Positions 46,954 through 58,095 of a DNA stretch of 64,000 nt are shown here, in pieces. Source of the stretch: Annona cherimola. Taxonomy: Eukaryota; Streptophyta; Magnoliopsida; Magnoliales; Annonaceae. Position 1 is the stretch's first letter. Every line of letters begins with the position of its first letter. The DNA lies in assembly GCA_030490835.1 (NCBI GenBank), contig CM059973.1, forward strand, positions 55,680,008-55,744,007. Reading direction: 5' to 3'. The translations under genes and the position numbers were made by a program. The notes under the pieces are model-generated. The model did not search any database, had not been told where the DNA came from, and saw only the letters and a list, made by a program, of their open reading frames with translations.

Positions 46954-49900
46954 TGTGAAACCCCGATCTTAGACACATATATGAAACCCTAGGGTTGTAA
47001 ACCCTAGGTAATATATTAACGAAATATATATATATATTCATAAAATATGAAATTATGTGAGAATAGATGTTGAAATGATTAATTATGAAATTAGGATGAA
47101 TAGTACACGTGAATAGTGAAACGTGAATAGTAAATGTGGGATTAAGGAATATGTTAAGTTAATCACTTTGGATTAACTTAATCATAAAAGAAGAAAAAGG
47201 AAGCTTCCCACAAAAGGACAAAATATCAACTTTTTGATTTATTTAATATTTTCGGATTTTTGAAGTAACATGAAGAAAAATTCATATCTTGCAATCCGGA
47301 CATCGGATTGAGATGAAATTTTTTATGGATGGCCAAATATGATGATGAACATGATGAGTTGTCCAAGATTGATCAAAAATCATGAATTAAGGGTCAAGAT
47401 TAAATGTCTTTTGAAGATCAAAAAGTAGCTTTACTTTTTCATTAATTAAGCATTTGACTTTGGATTAATTTTAATTAATTAAATGGATAAATAATTAATG
47501 AAAAGATGCTATGGCTGCTGGAGCTTGGAATTTTGGGGCCAAATCCAATGGTCCAAATCCATCATTATCAAAAATCAATGGCTAAGATTGAATTAGCCTA
47601 AAATAATTGATTTAATAAATAAAAAAATTATAAAAAATAGGGCTTCCATAGGGGAGGCGTGAACAGTAGCTAGGGTGGCTGCACATGGCTCAAAGCACCT
47701 TTTGGAAATTAGAAAAAAATACATTCACAATTTAATACCTCAAGCAAGGGGGTAAAATCCAATTTGATGAAAAATCAAAAAGTATAAATAGGGGGCATGG
47801 GGTGAACGACCAAAGCACTCAAACCCAGCTCCATTTGAGCATTTTTTCACCCCCACCACGTTTTAGCCTTGAGGAGAAAGAAGAGGAGGAAGTTAGAGAG
47901 AGAAAGTGCGAGAAAAAGTGGGATATCTCCACTTCGGGTAAGCAATTTCTTTCCAAATTTATTTTGAATGTTAAGTAGGGTAAAATCATGCTTAGATAAT
48001 GCCTAATTATGAGAAAATAAGTAAGGTTATAATGCCAAAGTAGAATTATGCCGAAACATCGAAAATTTGGAGCAAAGATAGAGCATTCGGGAAAATCATG
48101 TATGATATGTGGAAATAATGCTCCAAATTTCATAAATGATGATTTGGGATGTATGATTATGATAAATATGATGTTGGAATGATGATATATTAATTTCATG
48201 ATTTTTGGAATTAAGGATTATGCTTAAGTGAATTTATGATGATTTTTAGTACATGGAGAAAATGATTTATTTAACCAAGTAAATGATGATAAATTCAAAA
48301 TATATAAAATTTCCTATGATATACGAAGCATAAGCTATGTCATGGTATTTTTTATTTTTGGTAAAAATGTCAATTTTTGGAACCCATGAACAGTAACCCA
48401 CGTTGCTGTGAACAGTAACCTAGAGTGAACAGTGATGATGAACAGTAATATGCTACAGTGACATGAACAGTAATTATGAACAGTGAACAGCGTATTTTGG
48501 GAAAAAATTGAGATTTATTTTTGTATATTTATGAGGATATATGGATGGAATTTTTAAAGGATTTATGAATAAAAATTCATATAAATGAGTAATGACCAAG
48601 TATTTATAAAAGGAAAACCTCTATAAAAATGAGGTAATATGTGATCGTAAAGCATGCATGGGAAGCAAGCTAAGACATGGAATAGATGGATAAAATATCA
48701 AATTTCCTTGTGTAGGAAAATGAAAGGAAAGGATAAAGGAGTCAGGTTGAAGCAAAGCAAAGGTAAGCAAGCAAACTTCTTTTAAAAATGTGATTTTATT
48801 GCTTCATTGTAAGCATGCACAACTTTGAAAATATGTTTTATTCTCAAGTATTTATGAAATGTGTTTAAGGGTGGCCATTCCTATAATGTTTTGAAATGAT
48901 GAATGTTTATGAATTTTTATGAAAAGTCATGCCGGCATATTGATATCATGTGATGTTCATGGACATGTGCACATGTATGATGTATAAGGAAGAGGCTTTG
49001 GTGAAGGTAGAAAGCGGATCAGAGAGTTCCCCTTCATTATTGCCGAGTCGTATGGGCTGTGTGCCGACGGCGTCCTCCCCAGAGGTGGAGGCAAAGGAAT
49101 GTTATGTTTGAATGAATGCATTGCATTTTCATACATGGATTGAAAAGAAAAGCATGGATTTGAAATTATGTTTTTAAGGGATGGTGCAAATAATTCTCTA
49201 CATGAGAATGACAAGTTACCTGGTGTAAGAGATATATAACGCTGGGGAAATCAAAAGTCATGCATGTAGGAACCATGTAGGCATCAAGAGGAAGAGAGGT
49301 TCCTCTTGATGAGGCCAAGTCGGAGACAGCCGACGTATTGGACCATGTTATGTGAGATGTTCCCTAAGCTAGCGTACCCGCACACGAAGGTTTATGTCAG
49401 GAGTGGAAATGAAGTATTTGCACATCCAATGTTTATGAAAAGGTTTCTATTCCATTGATAGTTGATCACTTGCTAAGTGTCTCCTATCGAATAGAGAGAA
49501 ATGCATTTACGAATGATTTACATGAATGGTTTATGAAAGGTTTCGAAATATAGTTTACGAAAAGGTTTCTATTCCGTTGGTAGTTGATCACTTGGTAAGT
49601 GTCTTCTATCGAATGGAGAGGAATGCATTTAAAATGAAAAATGCTTGCTTATTGAGTTTCGACTCATGTTTTGTTTTCCCAACCTCAGACAGGTGTAGGG
49701 AAAGACAAGAAATGAAGGACACGAGTTGCTAAAGGAAAAGAAGAATCTACAAAGGTTAGTAGATTTTTGTATGAATAGATTCCCTAATGGGATATGATGA
49801 AAAAGACATAGGTTGTATGAAATTATGAAGTGATGAATAATATGAGAAGTTGATGATTTATGATAAGTCCATTATGAATGATGATGAGTATATGTTTATA

Positions 49901-50049
49901 TGATGAAAGAAAAAGAAATGAAAAAAAAATTGGACGAGATCCAATTAAGTACCCGCCGCGTGATCAGGGCAACAATCCTGATTCACACTTACCAATCGAC
50001 AAGATCCCGGAGTAAGGACAAATGTGACGCCTCGGTTCGGGGCGCCACA
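46954..50049 (+). repeat. solo LTR of a long-LTR family, inserted in the copia integrase
   Basis: 3,096 bp, TGTGAAACCCCG...GGGGCGCCACA, flanked by near-identical 5-bp duplications (aaatt 46949-46953, aaatc 50050-50054). There is no internal region, so it is a solo LTR left by LTR-LTR recombination. Contains TATAAATA near 47783, a purine-rich leader (47870-47920) ending cttcgggtaag that looks like a splice donor, clusters of gaacagtaa (48390-48490) and a 121-bp tandem duplication. The missing parent could be an Ogre/Tat-like or other gypsy element with a giant LTR; I cannot decide. Confidence 0.88.
49437..49640 (+). repeat. two-copy tandem repeat, period about 121 bp
   Basis: The block aaaaggtttctattcc...ttgatcacttg...aagtgt...atcgaat...gagaggaatgcattt occurs at about 49437 and 49559 with few differences, within the solo LTR. 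Confidence 0.75.
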
Positions 50050-50447
50050 AAATCGGTCAATTATACTCCTTATGAATTGTGGACATGTTGAAAGGCTGAT
50101 TTAAGCAATTTGCGGCAGTGGGGTCAATAGCTTTCATCTGTAATCCCTCTTACAAATATGGCAAATTAGGGCCAAGAGGAAAGAAATGTATTTGTCAGAT
50201 ACCCAGAACACTCTAAAGGACACACATTCATTGGTGAGAATGAGGATGAAACCGTGACTGAAATTGAATGATGAAGTGCCACGTTCTTAGAGAATGATTT
50301 TCCAAGTCGGGGTGAGGTTGATAAAGGTGTTTTCTTCTACGAGATGGAGGAATCTGAAGGTAATGACACTCATAATCAATCAGTTGAACAAACTGAATAC
50401 TTGCCTTAATATCTTGAGCCAAGTGTAGTGACATACTTGAAAGTATC

Positions 50448-51517
50448 TCTGACGCCCCGAACCGAGGTGCCTAGAAGCCTTACTCTGGGATTGGTTTGAT
50501 TGGTAAACGTAACTTAGGATTGTTGCCCTGATCACACGGTAGAATTTTTTTTTATCATCAATACATGGAAAATTTCCATCATTCATCCATCATGAAATAT
50601 ATTACACATATCACTGTTATGATAAAAAACTGTTCCATAAACATTTTCATTGGAATAAAATATTCATTTCCATCTCAAAATTATCAACATTGTCTTTACA
50701 TAAAATTTACATATATAGCATTTCATCAAAACTACATAATATCTTGCATGCTGCCTTTTTCATGATTTCCTGTCTTTAGTTGAAAAAACATGGGTGAGTA
50801 ATAATACTCAGCAAGCAAGCTGTACATAATTTTTTAGTCATTTTCATGCATTTAATAAAATGCAAATGCAATGCATACATAACATTCATGACATTCATTT
50901 GGATGCGACGCTAGCTAGGCGCCCATCCCATACATGCTCCCATCTCAGGGAGGTCGCCGCCGGCCTGGGCCTATATAAGCGACTTGATAATAGTGAGGAG
51001 GACATCCGGTCTGCTTACTACCTCAACTAAGGCCTATTCCTCGTGCACATGCTCATTCACATACACATGCCAACATGATATTTGCAAATCATAAACAATT
51101 TCATAAAAAGTATTTAATAAAAAATTTAACAAAACGAACTTCAGTTCATGTAAAACAATTATAGGTATGACCAACCTTAAATAAATTTCATAAAGCAATT
51201 TACAAACAATTTCAAATATTTTGGAAATAATTTGCAAAAGATATAACTTGCTTACCTTTTTAGTGGGTGTTTTCGACCTTCTCTTTTCCTTTTCCTATTC
51301 AAGGAAAAAGGATATTTCATTTCTTCAATTTAAGCTGCTTCCCATGCATGCTTTGTAATATTTGGGCATTATTTCTTTACACGTATATTTTTATCCATAA
51401 ATTCTTCAAAAATTCCATCCTTAAATTTAAATATTAATCTCAAATTTTCTCTAAAATCACGCTGTTTACTGTAGCAGATTACTGTTCACAGAAACGTAGT
51501 TACTGTTCATGGGTTTC
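50448..51517 (-). repeat. inverted fragment of the same long-LTR family
   Basis: On the minus strand it ends with the family 3' end (complement of tctgacgccccgaaccgagg) and contains the block that matches 49940-50000 of the solo LTR. It runs back to the gaacagtaa cluster and stops at about 51517, where hAT sequence begins. It is shorter than the matching 1.67 kb of the solo LTR, so it has internal deletions. Confidence 0.8.
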
Positions 51518-52483
51518 CTCCTCTTGAAGAAGATTGGAACCATGCTAGAGTCATTTGTGAGTTTTTAGTCTTGTTTCTTGAAGCAACTGAGCTTTTGTCA
51601 GGCACCAAATATATCACTTCCCCACATCATTTTTCTCAACTTGATACAATTCAAGATCAATTAAATACATTTCCAATTGAGAATAGTAACCCTATCCTTC
51701 TTCACGTGTGTAACAAAATGAAGGAAAAACTTGCAAAGTATTGAGGTTCTATTGACAAGTTCAATATTTACTTGCTCATTGCAGCAGTGCTTGATCCACG
51801 TTACAAGCTAGGTTATTTGGAATTTTGTCTTAAAATTTTTCTTCCTATGGATCAAGCTTGTGCATTATCCAAGAAGGTGTATGATAAAATGCTTGAATTG
51901 TATGGAACTTATCAAGTTAGATCTACATTTACAACTACAAGTTCTTCATCTCAGTGTGAGGTGCATCATCCGAATCAAAGCGTACAAAATGGAAGCTATG
52001 ACAATCTATAAGTAATGCTAGTGCTGGAGTTATTGCAAATGAAATTGATGCCTATTTAAAAGATCCTGTTGAGAATGATGTAGAACCATTTGATATTTTA
52101 GCATGGTGGTCCACGACTACAAAATATAGGGTTTTATCTTTGATGGCAAAAGAGATTTTGGCTATTCCTATTTCAACAGTTGCATCATAATCTGCATTTA
52201 GCACGGGAGGACGTGTTCTTGACCAATATCATAGTTCGTTGACACTATGTTGATTGAGTGTTTGATTTGCAATCAAGATTGGTTGAGAGCAACTCCAAAT
52301 GATTTAAGTTACGAAGAATTCATTGAAGAACTAGACAAATGTGCAAGAGGTAATATATATTTTTTTATATTTTAAATTTTAGCTTACTTTTAATACTATT
52401 TTTCAACTAATATTTATCTTTCAGAGGAAACTGATGAAACATCGACATGTGCTTCTTTACCTCCTCTTCCATCAAACAATTAA
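51518..52483 (+). pseudogene. hAT transposase (RICESLEEPER/DAYSLEEPER-like), C-terminal part, dead
   Basis: Encodes the transposase region with AAVLDPRYKLGYLEF (near 51780-51825), a conserved hAT block, then a dimerisation region: EIDAYLKDPVEN, FDILAWWS, KYRVLSLMAKEILAIPISTVAS, SAFSTGGRVLD, LICNQDWLRA. Stops lie at about 51744 and 52009, and TAA at 52188-52190 replaces the Glu of the SES/SER motif. By comparison with Hermes I believe that Glu is the third catalytic acid. A frameshift lies near 52235-52250. A 75-nt intron (52350-52424, GT...CAG) splits the last codons; stop at 52481-52483. Frame is broken, so no transposase is made here. Confidence 0.85.
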
Positions 52484-53174
52484 TTTAAAAGAGGTATTAG
52501 TTATATCTTTGAATATATATACATATATATACTCGTTAAATTCAATTATACAATATAACATTGAATTTTTGATTTTTCTTTTAGGAAAGAAGAATTTGGC
52601 TTGACATATGGAAATAATGCAAGACAAGGGCAATGAAGACAACAGGGGAAGATAAAAAATATTTATTTCTATTATGTTGTAATGTTTGTTGTAATTTGGT
52701 TATTTGAACTTAAGACTTGTGTTGTAGACTTGGAGTTAACTTAGATGTTGTGATTTGGAGTTGGATGCTTGAATTAATATAATCTTATTCGACTTAATAT
52801 TTTGTGGTTTTTGGATGATTTTATTTTATTGCAATTGATATGATAAGGTTTATCTTACAATTGGATGGTAATATTGATGTATATAGTTGTGATATTGGTG
52901 TTAAATTGTAGAATTAAAAATGGTTGTACTTCTACGTTTTAAAAAATATAGCTATTATTTTACTTGATGCAAAAAGAAGGCTCAAAACAGGTTTCCTTCT
53001 TTCTACTCTTAAGCGGTATTTGAATTTTTATTGCTTTCGTATAATAAATTATGTTTTTAATTTTTTTATACAATAGGTTTGTGATAAAAACTATATATAT
53101 AGGATGAGTAACAAAGACATATTAATAGGAGAATGTCAACCCAAAACTCAACCCAAACCCGAATTTCAAAAATA

Positions 53175-53335
53175 GGGTTAGGGTTAGGGTTAGGGTTAGG
53201 GTTGAAGTTTTACAAATAAGGTTAGGGTTAGGGTTGAAGTTTTACAAATAGGGTTAGGGTTAGGGTTGAAGTTTTACAAATAAGGTCAGGGTTAGGGTTG
53301 AAGTTTTACAAATAGGGTTAGGGTTAGGGTTGAGG
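53175..53335. repeat. telomere-like subterminal array of the hAT element
   Basis: Five higher-order units of (GGGTTA)n followed by GGGTTGAAGTTTTACAAATA (spacer present between units). The same spacer and hexamer occur in three units at 61356-61433. It is a transposon subterminal array, not a telomere. Confidence 0.85.
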
Positions 53336-53371
53336 TCAACCCGAGTTTTATGAGCCCAAGTTGCACCCCTA

Positions 53372-55925
53372 GTCTCAAGAGGGTTAAAATGGGAACTTTA
53401 TTTCCATTGTGCTAGGTGAGATTTTTTTTTATAATGACTTCTACAAAAAATTTTCTTTTGAAATGATATATTAAAAAAAAGTAAGATGGAATGGTTGCAA
53501 TGCTAAAAAAGATTTTTTTGAATATTAAAAAAATAAGTAAGATGGAATCGTTGTAACGCTTAACATAAATTTTTTGAATATTTTTTAACCGTGAACACAA
53601 CATGATCAAAATGATATTTGCATAGTATTATATTTTTTTTAAAAAATTTTATGGGCTACATTAAGGATGCAAGTGGTGTATATATAATATTATATATATC
53701 ACACTAACCTACTTTAAAATAAACATTTTTTAAACAAAATTACAGCAGATATTAAATATTATCATTTTTTTAGAAAATTTCACAGTTAAAATGTATTTTG
53801 CAAACTACATAAAAAGAAAAAGATGCAGTAGGTAGTTTTTTTTTAAAATGAAGCGGAAAAAATGCATGTTAGGCCATACATGTAATTTAAAAATGAGCCA
53901 GACGTATCATGTAAATATAGTGATAAAAAATATGCAATAGGTAATGACGTGGGTAGAATAAATGGCCCCTTTTTATGCCATAGATAAAAGCATGTTATGT
54001 AAATAACAAGTTTTGAAATCAAACATTTTTGAGAGAAAATGCAACTACTGGACGTGCATTTAATAGATTAAATATACAAATATGGATGCTACGTGAAACA
54101 GGAAATGATGTGACGTGGCTAATGCAAATAAAAAATGTAAAAAAGTGCAGCCTTCAAATATGTATTAGATGGACTGCATATGTTAATACACATGCGATGT
54201 GTGAATGACATGCTGGAATAATATGTATATGTTATACATTGGACGGTGATGGCCTTAATAATCATGCAGAGCGATAGTGCTGGAGTGAAGCACAGATGGC
54301 GTCTAGCACGGTGGTGGAAAGCAATAGCTGTGGGGCTTTTTGGGGTGAAAAAGGGATGATATGCAGGGGTTTTTTTTTGGGGTGGAACCGGCCTCTCTCA
54401 TTCCCTCGATGATGTAGCAGAACCATCTAATAATTTCTCACCAAGTGGGACTGCACACTAGTAAATGAATATGGAATGGGCACGGGCTTTTTTGCTTCAT
54501 GCATAAAATGCATAATGTTGCTTGCTAGGATGGGCAACGGTCGGTGGTCATTAGATAATGAATTAAATCATCCAGGTGAGCTTCTTAACATGGGAAATAG
54601 TAGCCCATGGCATGGAATAATTCTAGGCGAAAATGCCAAATGAAACAAGAGTTTAAAATTGGTGCCATGCTGGAAACCATCCACCATATGACCGATGACG
54701 AATAAGAAATCCAACATTGTTGGATGGTGAGAATGGATGCAGCGGGAATAGCAAAAACTAAAACAGGGTGATTTCTTGTTTGGTGGAAAATGATGGTCAA
54801 TGTGGAGATTTCTTGAGGGAAGGAAAAATTATCTTTTGATGATGACAAGAGAAATGGGTTGGCGAAAACAGTGTTGGAGGAGACAGATGTGATGATAATA
54901 GTGTAAAATAAAATAGAGGGTAGCACTTAAACAGAGGACAAATTCAGGGTTTCGGTGGGGTTGGAAACTCTGTGGGGGGGAGTAGCGACTAACATAAGGA
55001 TTTTTTTGGATTGAATGACACTCTTTGAAGGAGTAGGCCTCTTTTCAAAGACTTCCGGGTTTGAAAAATTGCACATAAATGGTTTTTTTTTGGTAACAAT
55101 TTGCAGAAGTTCACCATCACCCATTCTAAAAAGTTTTTACTTAACAGGTTGCTCTTTGGCAATTTTATTAGTTGTTTTGGAAAACCACCATGGAGCCCAT
55201 GGTTTTAATTAGCTAGTAAGTCAACTACCTTTCATCTGTTAATTTTGTGTCCTCATTTGTATCTTTATTTTCACTTGTTTTATCTTAATTTTTTATGGGG
55301 CTCAACTTTATTAACATCTCTTGATTATCTCAACGGATTGGATCTCTACTTGGTAGCTCGAATTTTGTAGTTTTCATCTTTCATTTATAGTTGTACAAAT
55401 CCCATATGTTTGCTTGGTCAAATGTATTTTGACCCTTCATAATTTCATAGAATGTTAATACTTTATCTAATCTAAATCGTTCATTGCATCGCTTCCAACC
55501 CATTTGGCTTAAGAAAAATATTCTTCATTTCATCTTTAATGTAAATTGTTCTTGATCATTGATAAATATTGGTGACCATTGCTTCTGAAATGGGCTTGTA
55601 TGCATTTGGGGTCTATTCTTCCAAGTGGATCCTACATAAATCTTGGGCTTACAAACACATAGGTCAATTTCAAATACAAATCCAAAAAAGGCCATTATTT
55701 CCTATGTGATCTATTGAATTTGGAAACTAATGGTGAGCCTAATAGGTGCAGATTGACATCAATAATGCAAAAAATATTGTTATGATCTTCAAATAAACTA
55801 ATATATGAAATATGTCCAAATTTATTTCATTCGAGTTAAAAATTGGATGTCTACACATATATCTACAATTTCTGTTGAGTGTAAACTACAAATTCACATT
55901 GCTTATCATAAGCACGAAAAGATAA
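53372..55925. other. gene-free AT-rich stretch
   Basis: No recognised gene or element ends. A two-copy motif gtaagatggaatNgttg sits near 53479 and 53535. Open frames such as 54926-54585 (minus) have no domain, homologous context or biased composition, and I do not call them. Confidence 0.5.
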
Positions 55926-55926
55926 C

Positions 55927-57330
55927 TTTAAGGATTTGCTTGGGATGAGGAGAATGAGAATGGAAAATGGAACGAACATAATAGGAGTAAAGTATAAATA
56001 AAGAAGAAATAGATAGGGCATCTTTTGAAATAAATAAAAAATGATTGTAATGATAAGAGAAAGTGAATGGAATATGGGGCTTTTTTTGCATTTTAGTGTC
56101 TTTAACTTCACGTATTTGCTTTCTAGCCTATGAGCTTTACATATTTTCTTTTCAAATCCTATAATTTTGCTATATTGACATTTTAAATTCTACTGTTAGT
56201 GCAAGCCACTAGACAAACAGAAAATTTGTTAGTGGTTGCAATACAAATATTTTGTGACAATATTACCCTTAATGGAGTCGACTCAACTTGACCAAAAAAA
56301 CCACATTATTTAGAAATCTGAGTCGACTCATAAAATGAGTCGACTCACTATACCATACAAAACTAGAGATCAATGGTAGCATGACGTTTTCTAACGAATA
56401 ACGACAAGGTTTTTGGTGAGCAAATGCTGGTTCCGGCATACACGGGTCATAATCAACTGGCATTTATGAAGACACGTGATTGTCTATCTCGCTGATACCG
56501 TGAACAAGTAAGGACAAGGAAGCCGCAACAAGTGTAGATTGTCAGTGGCTATGGTCATCAGTGTAAAGCGGAGGTGGTGACCGATTTCATGCAACTTCCG
56601 GTAATGAGGAAGAAATGAAGGTAGTGTAGTGGGCAACATTTTCTAGGGTACCAAATTTGGTGCAATGATAGAGGCTTCAGCATCAGAAATTAACAATAGT
56701 ATCATTAATCTTCTTTGATGAATAGTAGGAAGGCTGGAAGGAGGTGCTACATGATAGTAGGTGGGCAACAAGCGATGGGTGGCTAGGGTTGCAATTCGAT
56801 GAAGGAAATGAACATATCATTATCTGCTACAACGGAAAGAAATATTTTCTATATTGGGTAGAGTTTTGATGGTCCATATCTTGTAATACCATCATCTGAT
56901 TTTGGCAATTCAAAAATCTTTTTCCACATTTTCAAGTGCTCTTAATCATGTGGATGGTTCAAATTGATAAAATTTTACTTGTTTTAAGGTGTTTATTTAA
57001 TGAATGATAAAATAGAAAGTCGACTCATTTTGTGACTTGACTCATGGCTCAACTAAATCCCAAGGGCATTTTAGACTTTTCACTTTCCAAGAACAACAAT
57101 TAGTTAGATTTTTTGATGGTGTAGAGTTTTAGGGTTTAAAATGCAAATGGAGCAAAACTATAAGGTTTGAAAAGAAAATATGAATAACTCATGGGTTAGA
57201 AAGCTAGCGAAGTTAAAGGGACTAAAATGCAAAAAATGTGAATATAGGGTAAAAATGAAAAAGGTAAAGTGATCGACTATTGACTTCCATTTCCTCATTT
57301 CCTTTCTCCTCTAAACAAACACACCTTAAA
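55927..57330. mobile_element. inverted-repeat (MITE-like) element interrupted by a Mutator-like insertion
   Basis: tttaaggatttgcttgggatgaggagaatgag (near 55927-55958, shown in part) is roughly the reverse complement of the sequence ending at 57330 (ctcctctaaacaaacacacctt). These arms flank the element at 56079-57239. With it removed, about 230 bp remains, a typical MITE size. No clear target duplication. Confidence 0.45.
56079..57239. mobile_element. Mutator-like element with long terminal inverted repeats, non-autonomous
   Basis: The left arm (tttttttgcattttagtg...) and the reverse complement of the right arm (ttttttgcattttagtcc...) align over at least 150 bp and weakly to about 280 bp, each arm including GAGTCGACT-type sequence. 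Candidate 9-bp duplications gaatatggg (56070-56078) and gaatatagg (57240-57248) match at 8 of 9. The interior (about 56350-56990) has no recognised protein; a 64-codon minus-strand frame (56463-56269) is unconvincing. Confidence 0.6.
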
Positions 57331-57942
57331 TATTTTTATGATGAACTAAAATCTTGAGTTACAAATGAGATTACTAATGATACATTTAAGTATTGCTTAG
57401 ATGATATATGAGATTATATGATACATTTGCCATGACATCGATGAGCATAATCATTTAGATAAAAATAACTAAGTATTTAAATAAAAAATATTTTAAAGAG
57501 CTAATTTGTGTCTGTAGAATCATGATAGAAGCTTGTAGAAACAACAGAGCCATATTAGATAAATCGAGTGTGAATATCATTTGAAGCATTAAAGCCAAGT
57601 CATTAAACTTAGAAGACATCTTAAACAAGACCAAATAAGAAAATCGAAAAATGATACATCTATAGTGATTTTCAAAGAGATACATAGAGAAAACCTCTTA
57701 TAGAAGGAAAATAAGTTTATTCTTGTAGAAGCATTGTTGTCATTAAAGCTTCCACAACTAATCAACTAGACAGTTTTCACCATCAAATTTTATGCAGAAT
57801 CTATCGATGTTATGAAGATTGTATGCACCAAGTTTCAGATTTTTTGATAAAGTATAAGTTTTAGTCGATAAAATGGCCTATTGAAGCATGTAGTAATGAC
57901 TAGTATTGATAGCATCAGAATAGTAGTTATAGTTGTTCCTAT
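57331..57942. other. gene-free AT-rich stretch
   Basis: No features recognised. The minus-strand frame 57685-57455 lies in plain AT-rich DNA and has no domain. Confidence 0.45.
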
Positions 57943-58090
57943 GTTGACAAAATCCAAAAGAGAGGGGTGAATTAGGCCAATAAAAATTAATCAGTAATTA
58001 TGTGTAAACTCTTATGTTGTTCAAACCTTAGTACTAAAACATTCAATAACTTTATGAGTGTATTAATGTAGCAATATAAAGATGCAATTA
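57943..58090 (-). repeat. fragment of a SIRE-type LTR end
   Basis: Begins tgttgacaaaatccaaaagagaggggtgaattag (shown in part), close to the outer end of the SIRE LTRs (tgttggtcccgag...aaacccaagaggggaggggtgaattggg at 18933). It fades before 58096, where a gypsy LTR starts. No primer site adjoins it. Confidence 0.5.
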
Positions 58091-58095
58091 ATGAG

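Larger units (their letters stand above)
28520..50447 (+). mobile_element. old Ty1/copia element, dismembered by three later insertions
   Basis: 5' LTR (28520-28918), iMet primer site, leader pieces (28932-29862, 40198-40816, 44627-45026) and decayed gag-pol (45027-46953 and 50055-50447). Removing the three inserts with one copy of each target duplication gives continuous sequence at every joint, including the integrase reading frame across the solo LTR. The implied leader of about 1.9 kb is unusually long for copia, so its middle piece may be older foreign DNA. The element is cut at 50447 by an LTR fragment. Lineage not assigned. Confidence 0.7.
45027..50447 (+). pseudogene. gag-pol of the old copia element, split by a solo LTR
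   Basis: 45027-45660 decodes in broken frames to a UBN2-type gag with many stops. A zinc knuckle CYNCSKLGHFARDY near 45790 has lost its last Cys. Protease LWIIDSGATDHVAND is near 45925. A gag-pre-integrase HHCC region (GHIGQERMNQLAREG, CENC) lies near 46365-46450. The integrase core follows with D (HSDISGPM), D position changed (RTNRGRDYLSE, where SDNG-type is usual) and an E-containing GAAERK. Reading is broken at 46785 and 46812, then resumes at 50055 after the solo LTR with NYTPYELW. RT and RNase H are absent. Confidence 0.82.
51518..53371 (+). mobile_element. hAT transposon, 3' half
   Basis: Contains the C-terminal half of an hAT transposase gene, AT-rich 3' flank, a tandem GGGTTA-type subterminal array and the 3' terminal inverted repeat ending TTGCACCCCTA at 53371. 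That terminus and the preceding ~110 bp closely match the complete non-autonomous hAT at 59764-61469. The 5' half is missing, replaced by an inverted LTR fragment, so no target duplication can be checked. Confidence 0.85.

Noticed and set aside
53175..53335. Interstitial telomere from chromosome fusion
   Set aside because: The hexamers carry a fixed transposon spacer, recur in a second hAT copy and end in the hAT terminus.
54585..54926. 113-codon minus-strand frame with hydrophobic stretches
   Set aside because: AT-rich context, no start signals, no recognised domain; length is compatible with chance.
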